NCBI RefSeq assembly: GCF_011386835.1
Contig: NC_088794.1
Span: 67,590,434 to 67,654,433 of the forward strand
DNA: 64,000 nt
Direction: 5' to 3'
Origin: Chrysemys picta bellii
Lineage: Eukaryota > Chordata > Testudines > Emydidae
Of the stretch, positions 41,601-56,600 are shown one piece after another. The notes under the pieces were generated by a model, which did no database searches, was not told where the DNA came from, and saw only the letters and a list, made by a program, of their open reading frames with translations. The position numbers and the translations under genes were made by a program. Every line of letters starts with the position of its first letter. Position 1 is the stretch's first letter.

Positions 41601-44600
41601 ACCCCTTACACATAATCTGCGGACCCCCAGAGGCCTGCAGACCACAGGTTGAAAACCACTGTTCTATTACTTCAGAAAGTGGTCCTGTGACTTTCTATCA
41701 AACTTTTACGTGATTCAGACATCGGCAAGCAGTATTCAGCTCATCCGTGTCACAAAATCATTAGCTGATAATGAATCACAACTGGTAGACAGTACAGAAT
41801 ACAGCATGTTTAGGTGGCAATATAAAATAAAAATCATTGAATTTTAAGATTACTGCATCCCTGTTTCAGATTCCATTACATCAATTTGTTTTGTTACAAA
41901 GGGTGTTTTTGTAAGGTTAGCCTGATGTTTTCAGGCAAAAGCTCAGTACTTTAACAAAATACACTATTCAAAATTGCTTTGGATTTGACACATTAGTGGC
42001 TAATGTTTTGGGAATTCTTTATTTGTGAGTCTTAAAGCTGGAAAAGACTCTGTCCTTGCCAGTGCAAAAGTGCTTGCCAAACTATTCTTGCTTATGCTTA
42101 AAACTAACTTATAAAATTCCAGTGGGTTCATCTGTGAGTTTTCTACGTATTTTTTTTTTAGGCTATACAGAAACTTCCCTTTCAGCCAATATGTTTTATC
42201 CGGTCTATAATAGTCTAAATATCCCAGATATGGCTTCCACCCCATCTCCTGGGAGTCTACGGAGGGTTGAAGTCAATAGAAGTAGAATTAGGCTAATGCT
42301 GAGTCCTTTTGAAAGTCCAGTCCTACCAGTATAATGGCTCGTGATCATATTAAACCTATATTTTCCTCTGCTTAACTTGATCTGATTTACTCACAGTTAG
42401 TCTCTCTTTTACCACCCTAAATAATTTTTGTTTTGGTTTTTACACCCTTATATCTATTTCCCTAATTCACCAAGCTACATGTTTGCTTAATGTTACTTTT
42501 CCTGTAACATAAGAATGGCCATACTCGGTCAGACCAAAGGTCCATCTAGCCCAGTATCCTTTCTTCTGACAGTGGCCAATGCCAGGTGTCCCAGAGGGAA
42601 TGAACAGAATAGGTAATCCCAGCTTCTGTCAAATAGAGGCTAGGGACACTATCCTTGCCCATCCTGGCTAATAGCCATTGATGGACCATGAACTTATCTA
42701 ATTCTTTTTTGAACCCTGTTATAGTCTTGGCCTTCACAACATCCTCTGGCAAGGAGGTTGATGCTGCATTGTGTGAAAAAACACTTCCGTTTGTTTGGTT
42801 TTTAAAACCTGCTGCCTATTAATTTTATTTGGTGACCCCTAGTTCTTGTGTTATGAGAAGAAGTAAATAACACTTCCTTATTTACTTTCTCTACACCAGT
42901 CATGATTTTATAGACCTCTATCATATTTCCCCCCCTTAGTCATCTCTTTTCCAAGCTGAAAAGTCCCAGTCTTATTAATCTCTTCTCATATGGAAGCCTT
43001 TCTATACCCAAATGGTTTTTGTTGCCCTTTTCTGACCCTCTTCCAATTCCAATATATATTTTTTTGAGATGGGGCGACCATATCTGCACACAGTATTCAA
43101 GATCTGGGCATACCATGGATTTATATAGAGGCAATATGGTATTTTCTATCTTATTATCTATTCCTTTCTTAATGATTCCCATCGTTCTGTTTGCTTTTTT
43201 TGGCTGCCGCTGCACATTGAGTGGATGTTTTCAGAGAATTATTCACAAAGACTCCGAGATCTTTTTCTTGAGTGGTAATAACTAATTTAGACCCCATCAT
43301 TTTATATGTATAGTTGGGATTATCTTTTCCAACGTGCATTACTTTGCATTTATCAAACTTGAATTTCATCTGCCATTTTGTTGGCCAGTCACCCAGTTTT
43401 GTGAGATCCTTTTGTAGCTCTTCACAGTCTGCTCAGGACTTAACTATCTTGAGTAGTTTTGTATCACCTGCAGATTTTGCCACCTCGCTGTTTACTCCTT
43501 TTTCCAGATCATTTATGAATATGTTGAATAGGACTGGGCCCAGTACAGACCCTTGGGGGGACATCGCTATTTACCTCTCTCCATTCTGAAAACTGACATT
43601 TATTCCTACCCTTTGTTTCCTATCTTTTAACCAGTTACCAATCCATGAGAGCACCTTTCCTCTTATCCCGTGGCAGCTTCCTTTGCTTAAGACCCTTGGT
43701 GAGGGATCTTGTCAAAGGCTTTTTGAAAATCTAAGTACACTATATCCACTGGATTCCCCCTTGTCCACATGCTTGTTGACTCCCCTCAAAGAATTCTAGT
43801 AGAGTGGTGAGGCATGATTTCCCTTTACAAAAACCATGTTGACTCTTCCCCAACAAATTTATGTTCATCTATGTGTCTAACAATTCTGTTCTTTACTATA
43901 GTTTCAGCCAGGTTGCCTGATACTGAATTCAAAGGCTTACTCACCTGTAATTGCAGGGATCACCTCTGGAGCCCCTTTCAAAAATTGGTGTCACATTAGC
44001 TATCCACCAGTCATTTTGGTACAGAAGCTGATTTAAATGATCTGCTATTTCACATTTGAGTTCCTTCAGAACTCTTGGGTGAATACGATCTGGTCTTAGT
44101 GACTTATTACTGTTTAGTTTATTAATTTGTTCCAAAACCACCTCTGACACCTCAGTTTTGTAGCTCTGCTCTAAATGTCCTCCAGTTTTTCAGTCTTTTT
44201 CTGATATTGATTGCAATAATGGAGGTGCGGTTTAACCAGAGTCCTGTATTGAAGAATCGTCCCTGCCACCTTCCCCAAAATGATGTGTCTGCACAGAATT
44301 TTGTTGGCCTCTTTTCCTGCTATATCAAATGACAGCCACTATTGTCCTGGTCTCTTTCACTATGACTCCTCAGGTTGCCCCCATCAACTGAATAGTTAAA
44401 TTTTAGATTATTTTCTTCCAATTTTATTAGCTTCCATTTTTCAAGTTAAATCTCACATTATTTTCTACCCATATGTTTAATCACTGTTTCCTTTATAATA
44501 TTTCTCTGCTCTCACTAATGTTTACAATAGTTCTCAGTTTAGTATTGTCTGTGAATAATACTTATGTTTACCCTTTTATAGGTTATTAATCATGATAAAT

Positions 44601-47600
44601 GAGGCAGAATTCTCTTAGATATGAAGAACAAGTACTGAAGTTGCGGACCCTTGAACTCCTTTTATATTGAAAAAGAATGCTATGTTTAAATATACTTTAT
44701 TTAAATAGAGTAAATTGGTTTTATAATGTTACTATAGCATGCATTTCTGGATGTCCATTATACTAAATCAATGGGACTACTCACAGTAGTAATGTTAAGA
44801 ATATAGGTAAGTGTCCACAAGACACCAAAGAAATCTGGCATAAATTGCTGTGGGGAGGGTATTTCCATTTTTATTGGCTGAAAGAAGAGAAGATTCTGTA
44901 TAACCTAGAAAAATATGTAAACTCACAGATGAGCCCACTGGTATTTTATAAGTTAGGCTCCGTTTTGATCAAAACGAATATACATATATTTTCACATATG
45001 AGCTAGCATGTGTATATGGTGGTATTATCATAAAGGTTTTATTGGCATGAGGTTGGGATCGCTACCTTACTCATGAGTGGTGAAGAAAACATAAATGAGT
45101 TATATGGGGCATCCCAAATAAGTTCTAATAAACTATTAAAGTTTTAGAAAGGATTTTTATTAGGACTGTGTGTGTGTCTCTCTCCTCAAAGTTCAGGTGC
45201 CTTGGTACCATGAAACCAGGATTTTAAGGGACATGAAAATCTATTACTAGCTGTGAAGGGCTGAGAGATACTGGACTTGTTACTGATGGAATGTAGCAAA
45301 TGTAATTTTAACTCCCTGCTTTTCCCTGATCCATACTTCAGGAGAAAGAAGGAAACACTTGAACAGGTTTTTTGTTTTCTTGTTAAATGGTAGCTGTTTG
45401 AATCTGCTCCATAGTTTGGAACATTAAAATTAGTCCTTAAGAAGATGGGCTAATAGGCAGAGTAAAGTGAGACAATCAAAAGTGCCAAAAAATAAAATTT
45501 AGCACTTGGGTCTACAGGTTATCACAGAGTTGCAGAAGTAAAGGAGTTTATTTCATGTAGTCATGAATACCCACGATATAAATACATGTCATTATTTAAT
45601 GTCAGTTGCACTGGTTAATTTGGAAATAAATTTGATTTGAAAATAGTATCCACCAAACATTCTTCCCTTTATATTTCTCATTTGTAATTCAGTAATGCTG
45701 AAAGCTGTAATGTAACAGAAAAGAAAAAGCAGTCACCTCTGACAGATAATCTTTCGCCATGGGAAGAATGGTTCATTTGCAAAGAGAGAGAGCTACGTGT
45801 CCGCTTACAAGCCAGAGCTTTAGAGGTGAATATTTCTGAATATTTTCCCTTAAATTTGACAGCAGATTAACAGGCACTGAAATGCAGGTTTTTTTCTATT
45901 TATTGTGAAAACAAGATACATTTGTTCTTTATCTTTAATGTCTTTAGACATGCATAGTTTTTGTGTTTGTGTAAACCAGTGTGATTCATGTTCCATGCAT
46001 TTCTCTTTTGCTAAATGTTATGTTTAATTGGAAATGTGGTGTATATATTTTGCTTATCCAACTGTCCGGTAATGGTTCAGGTTCAAAGGATTAAAACATA
46101 TTTGTGTAATTGGTACCTTGATTTTCCTCATGGTTACATACGCCTGCATTTAAGCAATAAAACACGACAGGGCGTGCGTTGTGTATAGGAACGCCAAGGT
46201 ACATGGTTAGACATGAGGCATGTTGTTGACAGCCACCTAGGTATGTTGTATCAAACAGTTGTATAATCTCTTCCCAGAATATTCACAGTAAGTGCTTCTC
46301 ACCCCAGCATTTCTTTTCCTTTAGCCATCCGTTGTTTTCTTATAAATAACCTACTCCTGAATAGTAGCACTGTGGCAGAACTAAGTGAGCCTCCTTTTCC
46401 TAATTGGTGTGTGTGCAGTCCTGTTTAAGCTATATGAGCATTTACAGTCAGGTTGGGGAAGCATAGCATAATGGTTAAAGAAATAGAATCAAAGCTGGGT
46501 CATTGGGTTCATTTCTAACCTGTGCCACTGGCTAGTCATGTGACCATGAGCAAATGTCAACCTCTCTGTGCCATGTTTTCTCCATCTGTAAAATGAGTAT
46601 AACATACATCACAGATGTTTTTTGTGTCTTAACTCATTGGTGTTTTGAAGTACTTGCAGTCTTCAGATGGAAGGCTAGAGAGAAATGTTCTATGTTTTAT
46701 GCTGTGTTAAAGGTGAATGGAAAGCTAGAATCACTTAGAACACATTCCTGGAGTTTACCAACTTTCCTAACATTCAGCACATATTTTGGACTTCCTTTTA
46801 GATTTTAAGTTGGCACTCATCTCTTCTCCCCACTCCATTTCCTCCCCCTTCTCTTTCTCCCCCCGCCTCCACCCCCACACAAAAATTTGATCCAAGATAA
46901 TTTCTGGTGGTATGTGAAAAATGTGATTCATATATAACCTAACTCATCAAGACTGGATCAAAACCAAAGTAGTTAACTTCTATGTGCTTGAAACAATGGA
47001 ATGCTTATATAGTACACAACTTGGAATGTCTCACTCTGTGAGACTTATTTAGTGACATGGTAAAAATTGATCATAGCAACAAAGAAAACAATAAAAGGGG
47101 AAAAACAAAATTCTGAATTTATTTAATTTAAACTCTATAAATATTAGACATTAGGAACCTTCACTCTCAATGATTTGATAAAAACTTAAACTTGTTTGTA
47201 AGAAGAGAAAAGCACATCTGTTTTTAAAATATCTCATTAACACTATTTAAAAAAAAAAAAAATCTAGACTAAGCTCCTGAGAAACTTCTGGGTTTTTGTT
47301 GGTTTGTTTTGTTTTTGTTTTTCAGAATGAGTGACATTAGAACTATCCTAAACAAAGGGAATATGTAGAAAGTGATTCAGAATGGATGTTTCTTTCAGCA
47401 TATATCTTCTAGGATAGAGGTTCTCAACTTTTCTTTCTGAGGCCCCCACAACATGATATAAAAACTACAGGGCCCCATGGGGGGAACTAGGGCTTTAGTC
47501 CCACAGGGAGCTGGGCTTCAGCTGAGGGGACTTGCGCCCCCCTCCCCCAGGGGGCTGTGTCGACCCGTGGTTGATAACCGCTGTCCTAGGACACTTTTGG

Positions 47601-50600
47601 TATCATTCAAACAGAGGAACATGCCTGCGGCGCAGATTCCTCAGGTCCTTAATGAAGTGGTAATTGCCTGGCCCTTGTTAAAATACATCACTAATTAATT
47701 TTTTATCAATTTATTGTGTTTTGTTTTTGTTTTGGTTTGTTTTTTCTTTGGGGCTCTTACAAAAGTTAAGGGCAAATTATTTTTTATCTGTATTAACTTC
47801 AAACCCAAGAATTGCCATTGGAAATTGAGATTCTCCCTTAAAAATTGATAGTACTGTACAGACCATAATAATTTGTGTTGAGGAAATAACTATATAGAAA
47901 GAATAATACAAACTCTGTTATATTTCCCACAATATAAACCATTCATTTAAAAACATGAAGTTTCATTCCAGCCTTTCTGGTGATGACGATAGACTTGACA
48001 AATTTACACTGAAATCTTGTTCACACTTCCTAATCTGACTGAAGAATAAACTCTTTGGACTTGATTATAAACCTCCTTCTCTACCCCCAACCAGTCCCCA
48101 CACTACTCCTACTCAGCTCTCCTGGCAGGATATGAGTAACTCCCACCAACTTGTGTCCTGAGGAGACACTCTCAGAACATCTTCGTCCACACGAGTATGG
48201 GCTTGATCCAAAGCCCACTGAAGTCAACAAGTCCTTCCAATAACTTCAGTGGGTTTTGGGCTTCCATGAGGCCCTTAAATTCCTGTAATGCACTGATAGT
48301 TACACATAACTGCTGAGTGACAAGAAGAACAGGAGTACTTGTGGCACCTTAGAGACTAACAAATTTATTTGAGCATAAGCTTTCGTGGGCTACAGTCCAC
48401 TTCGTCAGATGCATAGAATGGAACATACAGTGAGGATATCTATATACATACAGAGAACATGAAAAGGTGGGAGTTGCCCAACCAACTCTAAGAGGCTAAT
48501 TAATTAAGATGAACTATTGTCAGCAGGAGGAAAAAAAACTTTTGTAGTGATAATCAAGATAGCCCATTTAAGACAGTTTGACAAGAAGCTGTGAGGATAC
48601 TTAACATGGAGGAAATAGATTCAATGTGTAATGGCTCAGCCATTCCCAGTCTCTATTTAAGCCTAAATTGATAATATCTAGTTTGTATATCAATTCAAAT
48701 TCAGCAGTTTCTCGTTGGAGTCTGTTTTTGAAGCTTTTCTGTTGCAAAATTACCACCTTTAAATCTGTTACTGAATGGCCAGAGAGGCTGAAGTGTTCTC
48801 CTACTGGGTTTTGAATGTTATAATTCCTGATGTCAGATTTGTGTCCCTTTATTCTTTTGCGTAGAGACTGTCCGGTTTGGCCAATGTACATGGCAGAGGG
48901 GCATTGCTGGCACATGATGGCATATATCACATTGGTAAATGTGCAGGTGAATGAGCCCCTGATGGTGTGGCTGATGTGATCAGGTCCTATGATGGTGTAG
49001 ATATGTGGACAGAGTTGGCATCGGGCTTTGTTGCAAGGATAGGTTCCTGGGTTAGTGTTTTTGTTCTGTGGTGTGTGGTTGCTGGTGAGTATTTGCTTCA
49101 GATTGGGGGGCTGTCTGTAAGCGAGGACAGGTCTGTCACCCAAGATCTGTGAGAGTGAGGGATCATCTTTCAGGATAGGTTATAGATCTTTGATGATGCA
49201 CTGGAGAGGTTTTAGTTGGGGACTGAAGGTAATGGCTAGTGGCATTCTGTTATTTTCTTTGTTGGGCCTGTCTTGTAGGTGACTTCTGGGTACTCTTCTG
49301 GCTCTGTCAATCTGTGTTTTCACTTCAGCAGGTGGGTATTGTAGTATATGTAGTAGTGACATGCCATCTACCTCTGAATGGCCTTGAGTTAGGTTTTTGC
49401 AGTTAGGTTTATCATGTATGTTCCTTTTATGTAGCAAAGTCCTGCCACAACGCGTGAAGAGGCAGGTAAATAAGCTGAGATAGCAAAGTTCATTTTGCTC
49501 TTTGACTCTAAATTAATGGAAACTTTTTCAGCCCATAGAAACTGAAATATTCCTCAAGGATTTTTCCCTCTTTGCTTACTCTTCCTCCTCCCTGACTTCT
49601 AGCCCTCTCTGAACTATGGAAAACTTTCATGAATTTCCTACTATATTTAACTCCACCAACATTATCAGCATTGAAAGTACTAGTGCAGGGGTAGGCAACC
49701 TGCGGCACGCAAGCTGATTTTCAGTGGCACTCACACTGCCCGGGTCCTGGCCACCGGTCCGGGGGGACTCTGCATTTTAATTTAATTTTAAATGAAGCTT
49801 CTTAAACATTTAAAAAACCTTATTTACTTTACATACAACAATAGTTTAGTTATATATTATAGACTTATAGAAAGAGACCTTCTAAAAATGTTAAAATATA
49901 TTACTGGCACACGAAACCTTAAATTAGAGTGAATAAATGAAGACTCGGCACACCACTTCTGAAAGGTTGCTGACCCCTGTACTAGTGTAAATTGCTGTCA
50001 CTGCTGTTTTAAATTCTAGCCCACCTAATTCTGCTCAGAACAGCTGTAACTGAAATTATGTTTAAAATGTTATCATCAACCAGCACCCTGTTTGTTTTAG
50101 GACATCCAGTGCTGATGCATTTTTGTGCAGATTTATATTGGCCCTATATCTTCTGTAAACATCATGGAATTGGTCATATAGAAATGATATATTTGACAGC
50201 CTTTGTTACTGCAAGAAATTTGAAGCAGTTTCTACTGGGGGAAAAAAATCACTAGAAGTCTTGAACTGGTACCAGTGACTTTCAATGGTGCCAAGGCATA
50301 CATATGAAAGAATTGATTTCAGAAAGTGGTGCTTAGCAGTGGCAGCTTAAGCTAAGCATCTAGTGTCTTATTGTCAATCAGTAATGTGCACTTCTGAAAA
50401 ACTATTTTCTGTATCTCCTTAAGAAATGATTATTATTATTATTATTATTTTTTTTAAAGAATTGCTTGTCACTTTCAATATATATATTGTGTAAAAGGAA
50501 CTGAGATTCTTTATCATAAGCCAATGCTGGGAAACATTGCAGCTTAATGATTTTGTTAAATCTGAACTTTATGCATTTCAAATTACTTTGGCTTATATTT

Positions 50601-53600
50601 GAAAATACCTTATGTATGCAAATTTGTTTTAATTAGGAAATGAATTTACAAGTGGAGAGAAGAAAAGAAAAGCAGGAACTTGAAAGGAAAAAAAAGATTG
50701 CTGAAGAGAAACACAAGGAATGGGTGCTGAAAAAGAATGAAGAGGTAAATAATGCATTAATTCAAAATACTCAAATATCCAGTTATTTAATTAAATCTGT
50801 CCTTTTTACTCAGACTCTTCAAGCATCCATATTTCTTTTTCTAAGTAAGCACACATTTTAATAGGAAACGTAAAAAAGCCACACCCCCTGAAGTTCAAGA
50901 CTGTATCCCAAAATGTTCTGTGCCTCACTTTTTTGCTATAATTGATAAGGGAAATTGTATTTGAAAACTCAGAAGACTAATGACTAGCTTGACTGTTCTG
51001 GCACATTACCCTGTTAAGTGTGCCCTGCGTTCTGTTCTTCGGTGCAGTCTCTCACTTGCTGAGTGCTTCTTAGGACCCTATTACCAAAGAACTTTGGGGA
51101 GAGCATATGCGTAAATTATATGCAATATATGGTGCAGCTAGTAGAGCAGAGCCAAGAAAGATTTAGATAAGAAAATGGCTTTTTTGGTGGCAATCACATG
51201 ATCCTGGAGAAGAGGGGAAATATGAGCACTTGTGGCCATATTACCTAAGGATATAAAGTCACCCTTAAGCCCCCTCCCAGATATTTACCAATTTTAATCA
51301 GATAAATCATTTGTCATTCTTTTTTCCTACCGAGAGGCTAGACTATGTTCTCTAGATGTCCTTTCTACGTAGAACCAAGCCATTCAGAGACTTTTCAAGA
51401 TTGTGGCATTTACAGACAGGTTAAAGTGTCAGATTGTTTCAACCCAGAGACTAAGTTGCTGTCTAACTGCATCAAGATCTGTTATGAGCAGGCCAGTTTA
51501 GATTCCCCAGCACAGATTAGGGCTTACTCCACTGGGGCTCAGGTAGCTTCTGTGGCATACATGAGAAAGCTCTGTGTGGGGCTTGGAATATATCTTTGTG
51601 AGGCACTGAAGTCTGATGCCTCTGTTCTGAAATCTTTTAAATAGACTTCAAACACCCACCAACTTCACATCTGCTTAGTGCTTGTGAGTCACCAGAAGTG
51701 GAATGCATGTTGAGAATGATTAGAAGAAAACTTACTTACCTTACAGTAACTGTGGCTCTCTGAGATGTGTTGTCAACATACAATACCTGTCCTCCTTTCC
51801 TGCTACCATGGAATCCTAGAACATCTGGATTCTGTATTGGTGAAGGAACTAGTTGGGCCTGGTCCCCCTCTTTAAGCGCTCAATACGTGGCATATGCGTG
51901 GCCCCAATGGACACTGCTGGACAAAAGATTCTGATCTCGGACACAGGGAGAACGTACACTCCAGAAGTGGAATACATGAGTACAACACATCTCAAAGAAC
52001 CACAGTTCTGTTTTTTTCTTGCATTTTAATATACAGTACATATATATTTTAATATCCGTTATGATGTACCAGTTGTGAAATGTAGCACTTTGGTGAAATG
52101 GCTAGGAGGTGAAATTTGGAGACTTTTGCTAGCTGGCAGTGAGGGTTTTATTTTCTGTTTTAAAAGGATATAATACCTTACTCAATGGAGACTTCTATAC
52201 CTTCTTAGTCATCTTGTTTAAATTACCATAGGAAAATAAATAAAGTTACCTTCACCAGTTGGCATGCTTCTGTGTAAACATAATTTGCAATTTTTAGAGG
52301 TAGTTAGTGGGTTTAAAAATAACGTTTTATGGCACTGAGCTGTCAAAAAGCACTATGTTCAGTTGTGAAAGATATTTATATTGACATGAAATTTTGTAGT
52401 TCAGTAGGAACAAATGCTTAGTATACAGTACTCTTAGGACACTGATAAAAGACATGGCCATGGCTGGCGTGGGTCAGGTGACTTGGGCTTGCTGGGCTAT
52501 AAAATTGCTGGAGCCTGGGCTTTGAGACCCCCTCTGGGGCTTGGCCAGTGGGTGAGTCTCAAACTCTCCATCAAGCTAAAATGGAGACTTGTTTTTCTGT
52601 CAAGTTAGTATTGAGTCATTTGTGGGCAGACAGATTATCTATTTAACCTGTGTTGGTTAAGCTGCAGTGTGTCTCAACTGCTTACAAAGTCAAAAGAACA
52701 CCGATCAAAACACACTAGCCTAAAAAAACCCAAAAAAAACAAAACAGAATACTATTTTGAATCCAGTGGAAACGTGATTGAAATGGAGACTAGCGTGGTG
52801 GGTGTGGGTGTGTAACAGGCACACTTTTCCTCTTTGTTATACTTTCAGATTTATGTATAAAAATACCATAAGATATATTGTGGATTTCCATGTATAATTT
52901 ATAAGCAGATTAGTTATGATTGTACACACTCAACAAGCCATTTCAGTGTTAAAATAGCCTTCACTTTAGGGGGAACTGAACGGCACAGGAATTGGAAATA
53001 GGTTAACAGAGCCATTAAATGTGATGCAGGTAATTACCACTTTTTGCTATAATCTCTTTCTGGTTTATATTAGGTATGCATTTGTCTTTCCAGTCCAGTA
53101 CTGTATATAACCCCCAGTCTCACATGGTGCTCTCCAGAGACAGTACTTAGTGGACATGTGCATTTTTTTAAAGACATTCTTGTTTGCCATCTGATTAGAG
53201 AGGCCTAAGACTTGACTGGGTGTGGAAAACAAACTACTGTCTTATCTCTCCTGGTCAGAGTTGATTTGTGGGGAAACTTGCCTTGCTGTACAGTTATTTG
53301 TGTTTTACCTAATTTGTTTTTGTAAATAGAGAACTTGAATCTGGCACTTTTCATGGGTCTTAAATTCCCTTTTTTTTTTTTTTTTTAAGTTTTTCCTTAA
53401 TCTTAAAGGATATAAATCTATCTTTTTTCTTCCTGATAATTCTAACAACTTTTAAAGGGGCAAAGTTCGCTGGCATAGTGAATAATTTATTTTGGCTTGA
53501 AACCAATGTAGCTCAGACCACTGTTTGTGCATAACGTATTGCACCGTCCTTATAAGGAAATTATTAAAACTTGCAGAAGTAAGGCATGTTTTATGAAGTG

Positions 53601-56600
53601 AATTTAGGACTCAATTTAGTTTCAAGCAAGGATACAGTAAACTTATATAAAGTGTATGTGTAAATTGTATTGGCTCCTAAATTGCTTCATTGCTATAATA
53701 ATTCTGTCAGCTTTTTTCATTAAAGTTTATGCCACTGTTCTTAAATCAACCCTCACTTAAATTGTAACAGTAGATATAATGTATAAAGAAGTCACTGTCC
53801 AACATCCAACTTTTAGATTCTTTAAACAGCTTCTAGTGATCTAACAACTATTTACACTGTTTACTTCCATTGTTGTTCTACCTGTCAGGACTATTGGGAG
53901 GATTAATGAGCCCACTTTAGTGATTTGTTTGTTGAAGATGAAAAGCACTCCATAAATGCAGAGACTCTGTTCTTTGTGACTTGCATAGAAGATGGCATCT
54001 TGCGTATGTGACTTACCAGGCATAGACTTGATTAATTAACAGTTATGGGAGGGACACCCTGCATATAGGGTTGCCGCTGCTTCTGTCAACAGATATGTGA
54101 GTACCAGCTTGTGTTTGGGAGTTCATGTGCATCAACAAAGAAGTAGTGAGTAAGTTCTCATTCATAGCTGACCATCTTTTTATAATATTTTATTATAAAT
54201 AAGCCCAAGAGAAGAAAACTATGTTCAGAAATTGTACAGAAGGATTAGATTCTCAGATCAATTCTGCTATGACCAAGCATGAATTAGCACCTTAGAGCCT
54301 ATCACAGGGGTCGGCAACCTACGGTACGCATGCCAAAGGCGGCATGCGAGCCGATTTTTGCCTGGCATGCGGCTGCCAGCAGGGTCCCGGCTGCCGGCCC
54401 TGCTCAGCCCGCTGCCAGCTGAGTGAACAGTGGTAGGCGCACCCCCTGGCTACCCCCTCACTGCGCTCGGGTTCTGCAGCTCCCGAGAGTGTGAGCTGCC
54501 GGGGTGTGGGGCCCTGAGCCTGTTGTGGGAGGGGCGGCGGCGGCTCACATTCCTGGGAGCCGCAGAGCCTGAGCACGGCGCGGGGGAGCCGGGGGGCACA
54601 CGGGGACTGCCACCCGGCATGCATCTGCTGCAGGAGCCCCCGGGGGGCCACCGGACTGCAGCTTGGGCAGGCGCGCCTCTCCCCCCCCCCCACCCCCGCG
54701 CCCCTCTCACCCCGCTTGGGTTCTGCAGCTCCCGGAAGCGTGAGCCGCTGCTGCCCCTCCCAGAGCTCCCCCCCTCCCACTGCCTCAGCACTCTGTGGGG
54801 GAGGGGCTGTGCGCGCAGCAGCCCGGCAGCGTGTTTTGCCTCCACATGGAGCCAGCGTCTGACCGGCATGGGCATGGTAAGGGGAGTCCTGGGGGGCAGT
54901 CAGGGAGCAGGGGGAGGGTTGGAAGGCTCGGGAGTCTGGGCGTCCTGTCAGGGGCGGGGAGTGGTTGGATGGGGCATGGGGAGTCCTGGGGGTCTGTCTG
55001 GGGGTGGGGGTGTGGATAAGGGTCGGGGCAGTCAAGGGACAGGTATGGGTAGGGTCCTGGGGGGCAGTTAGGGTGGGGGGGGGTCTCAAGAGGGGCAGTC
55101 AGGGGAAAAGGAACAGGAGGCTTAGGTAGGAGGTGGAGTTCTGGGGGGCAGCTAGGGGCAGGGGTCCCAGGAGGGGGCAGTCAGGGGACAAGAAGGAGGG
55201 TTGGGAGTTCTGAGGAGCGCAGTCGGGGTGGGAAATGGGAGGGAGTGGATGGGGGCAGGGCTCCCCTCCTCCCCTCCCCCCCCCCCGTCCTCTCTTTTGA
55301 TTGTTGAAATATGGTAACCCTAGGTGAGGGAGGAGCCGAGGGGCGCATGGGGGCATTTTAATGTGTATTACTGGCACGCGAAACCTTAAATTAGAGTGAA
55401 TAAATGAAGACTTGGCACACCACTTCTGAAAGGTTGCCGACCCCTGGCCTATCATATTGTGCTTGTCACAGAAACTGACTTCAACCATTTCTCTGTGAAA
55501 TATGTAAGCTGTCACATGAAGTTTGTCACATTTTTACCCACACTACTCTTGAATTAGTTAATTCAGATGCTTGTTTTGGCAGAGAAACCTTTTATTTGTA
55601 ATTATTTGGGCCAATAGTAGCAACCTTGTAGAAGGGCCATCTAAGAGTGGGAATCTGCAAAGGCAAAAGAGTTATCTGGCTACAAATAGCGTTCTAAGTA
55701 TAGTGCCTCTGCCAGTCGTTCTTCCCTGCTTCTTCTGAGTCCTTAGTGGTACTTCAAAAACGGAAAGAGATTGAGAATGGTTTGGACTGCAGACCTTTAT
55801 ATAGTCTCATGCCAGACATTCAGACCTCTTTTTAAGAACGTGCACAGCCTCAGTAGTTCTAGATAATTTTTGGATCCAAGGCTTGCACACTTGTCAAGGG
55901 CATTTATCTTTAGGAGCACTGCAGTTGGAAAACTCTAGCTGTATGTGAGTTACTTTCCTTTGCCTTGCCAGAATTATAATAGTGGCATGTTGGTTTTTCA
56001 CTACCTACTTGAAGGATATGATCCCGAGGTGCTGAGCCTCTTCAGTTTACATTGCCTTCAGTTAGGAAACTGATTGCACGTTAGGAACCTAAATGGGCTA
56101 AATTCCCTGAATGTAGCCTGGTTACTGTCAAACTGGAATATCTGATACTGAATAATGAGGTGTATCATTAAACACAGGTATAGCTAAACTGGTGTGACAG
56201 TTTGATTAATTAGAAGCATCTCATAACATAGTGAGAAGCTCATGAATAAATGCTAAATAAAATGAGATGGAAGGATTATTGAAAGACTGACACACAAGCT
56301 TTTGGTTTAAATATTTAAAAAAATTCTCTTTGACAATGTGTTTCTACCCTCTTATCTTCTCTTTGGTAAGAAAAGCTGTACTTTATCTTCCAATCCCATT
56401 AAACACACCTTTATTCACTAATCTAAACTCTATGACTCTTAGGCCTGGTCTACGCTACAGAGTTAAGGTGACAAAAGGCAGCTTATGTTGACCTAACTCT
56501 GTAAGCGCCTACACTAAAATGTAGCTCCCACCAATGTAACTTGCCCCCTAGAGGGACTTAATAACTCCACCTTACGAGAGGCGTAGTGCCTAACTCGATG

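Noticed and set aside
46455..46660. tRNA gene suggested by B-box-like sequence
   Set aside because: The order of words is that of a MIR SINE, and no cloverleaf can be completed.
49686..49979. Possible microRNA or other small RNA gene because of matching ends
   Set aside because: The ends are short hAT inverted repeats with an 8-bp duplication, and the interior does not fold onto itself.
54319..55089. Long open frames on both strands (256 and 213 codons)
   Set aside because: They lie wholly inside the GC-rich cargo of a hAT element. High GC content lowers stop frequency, and the predicted proteins are Pro/Gly/Arg-rich with no fold.
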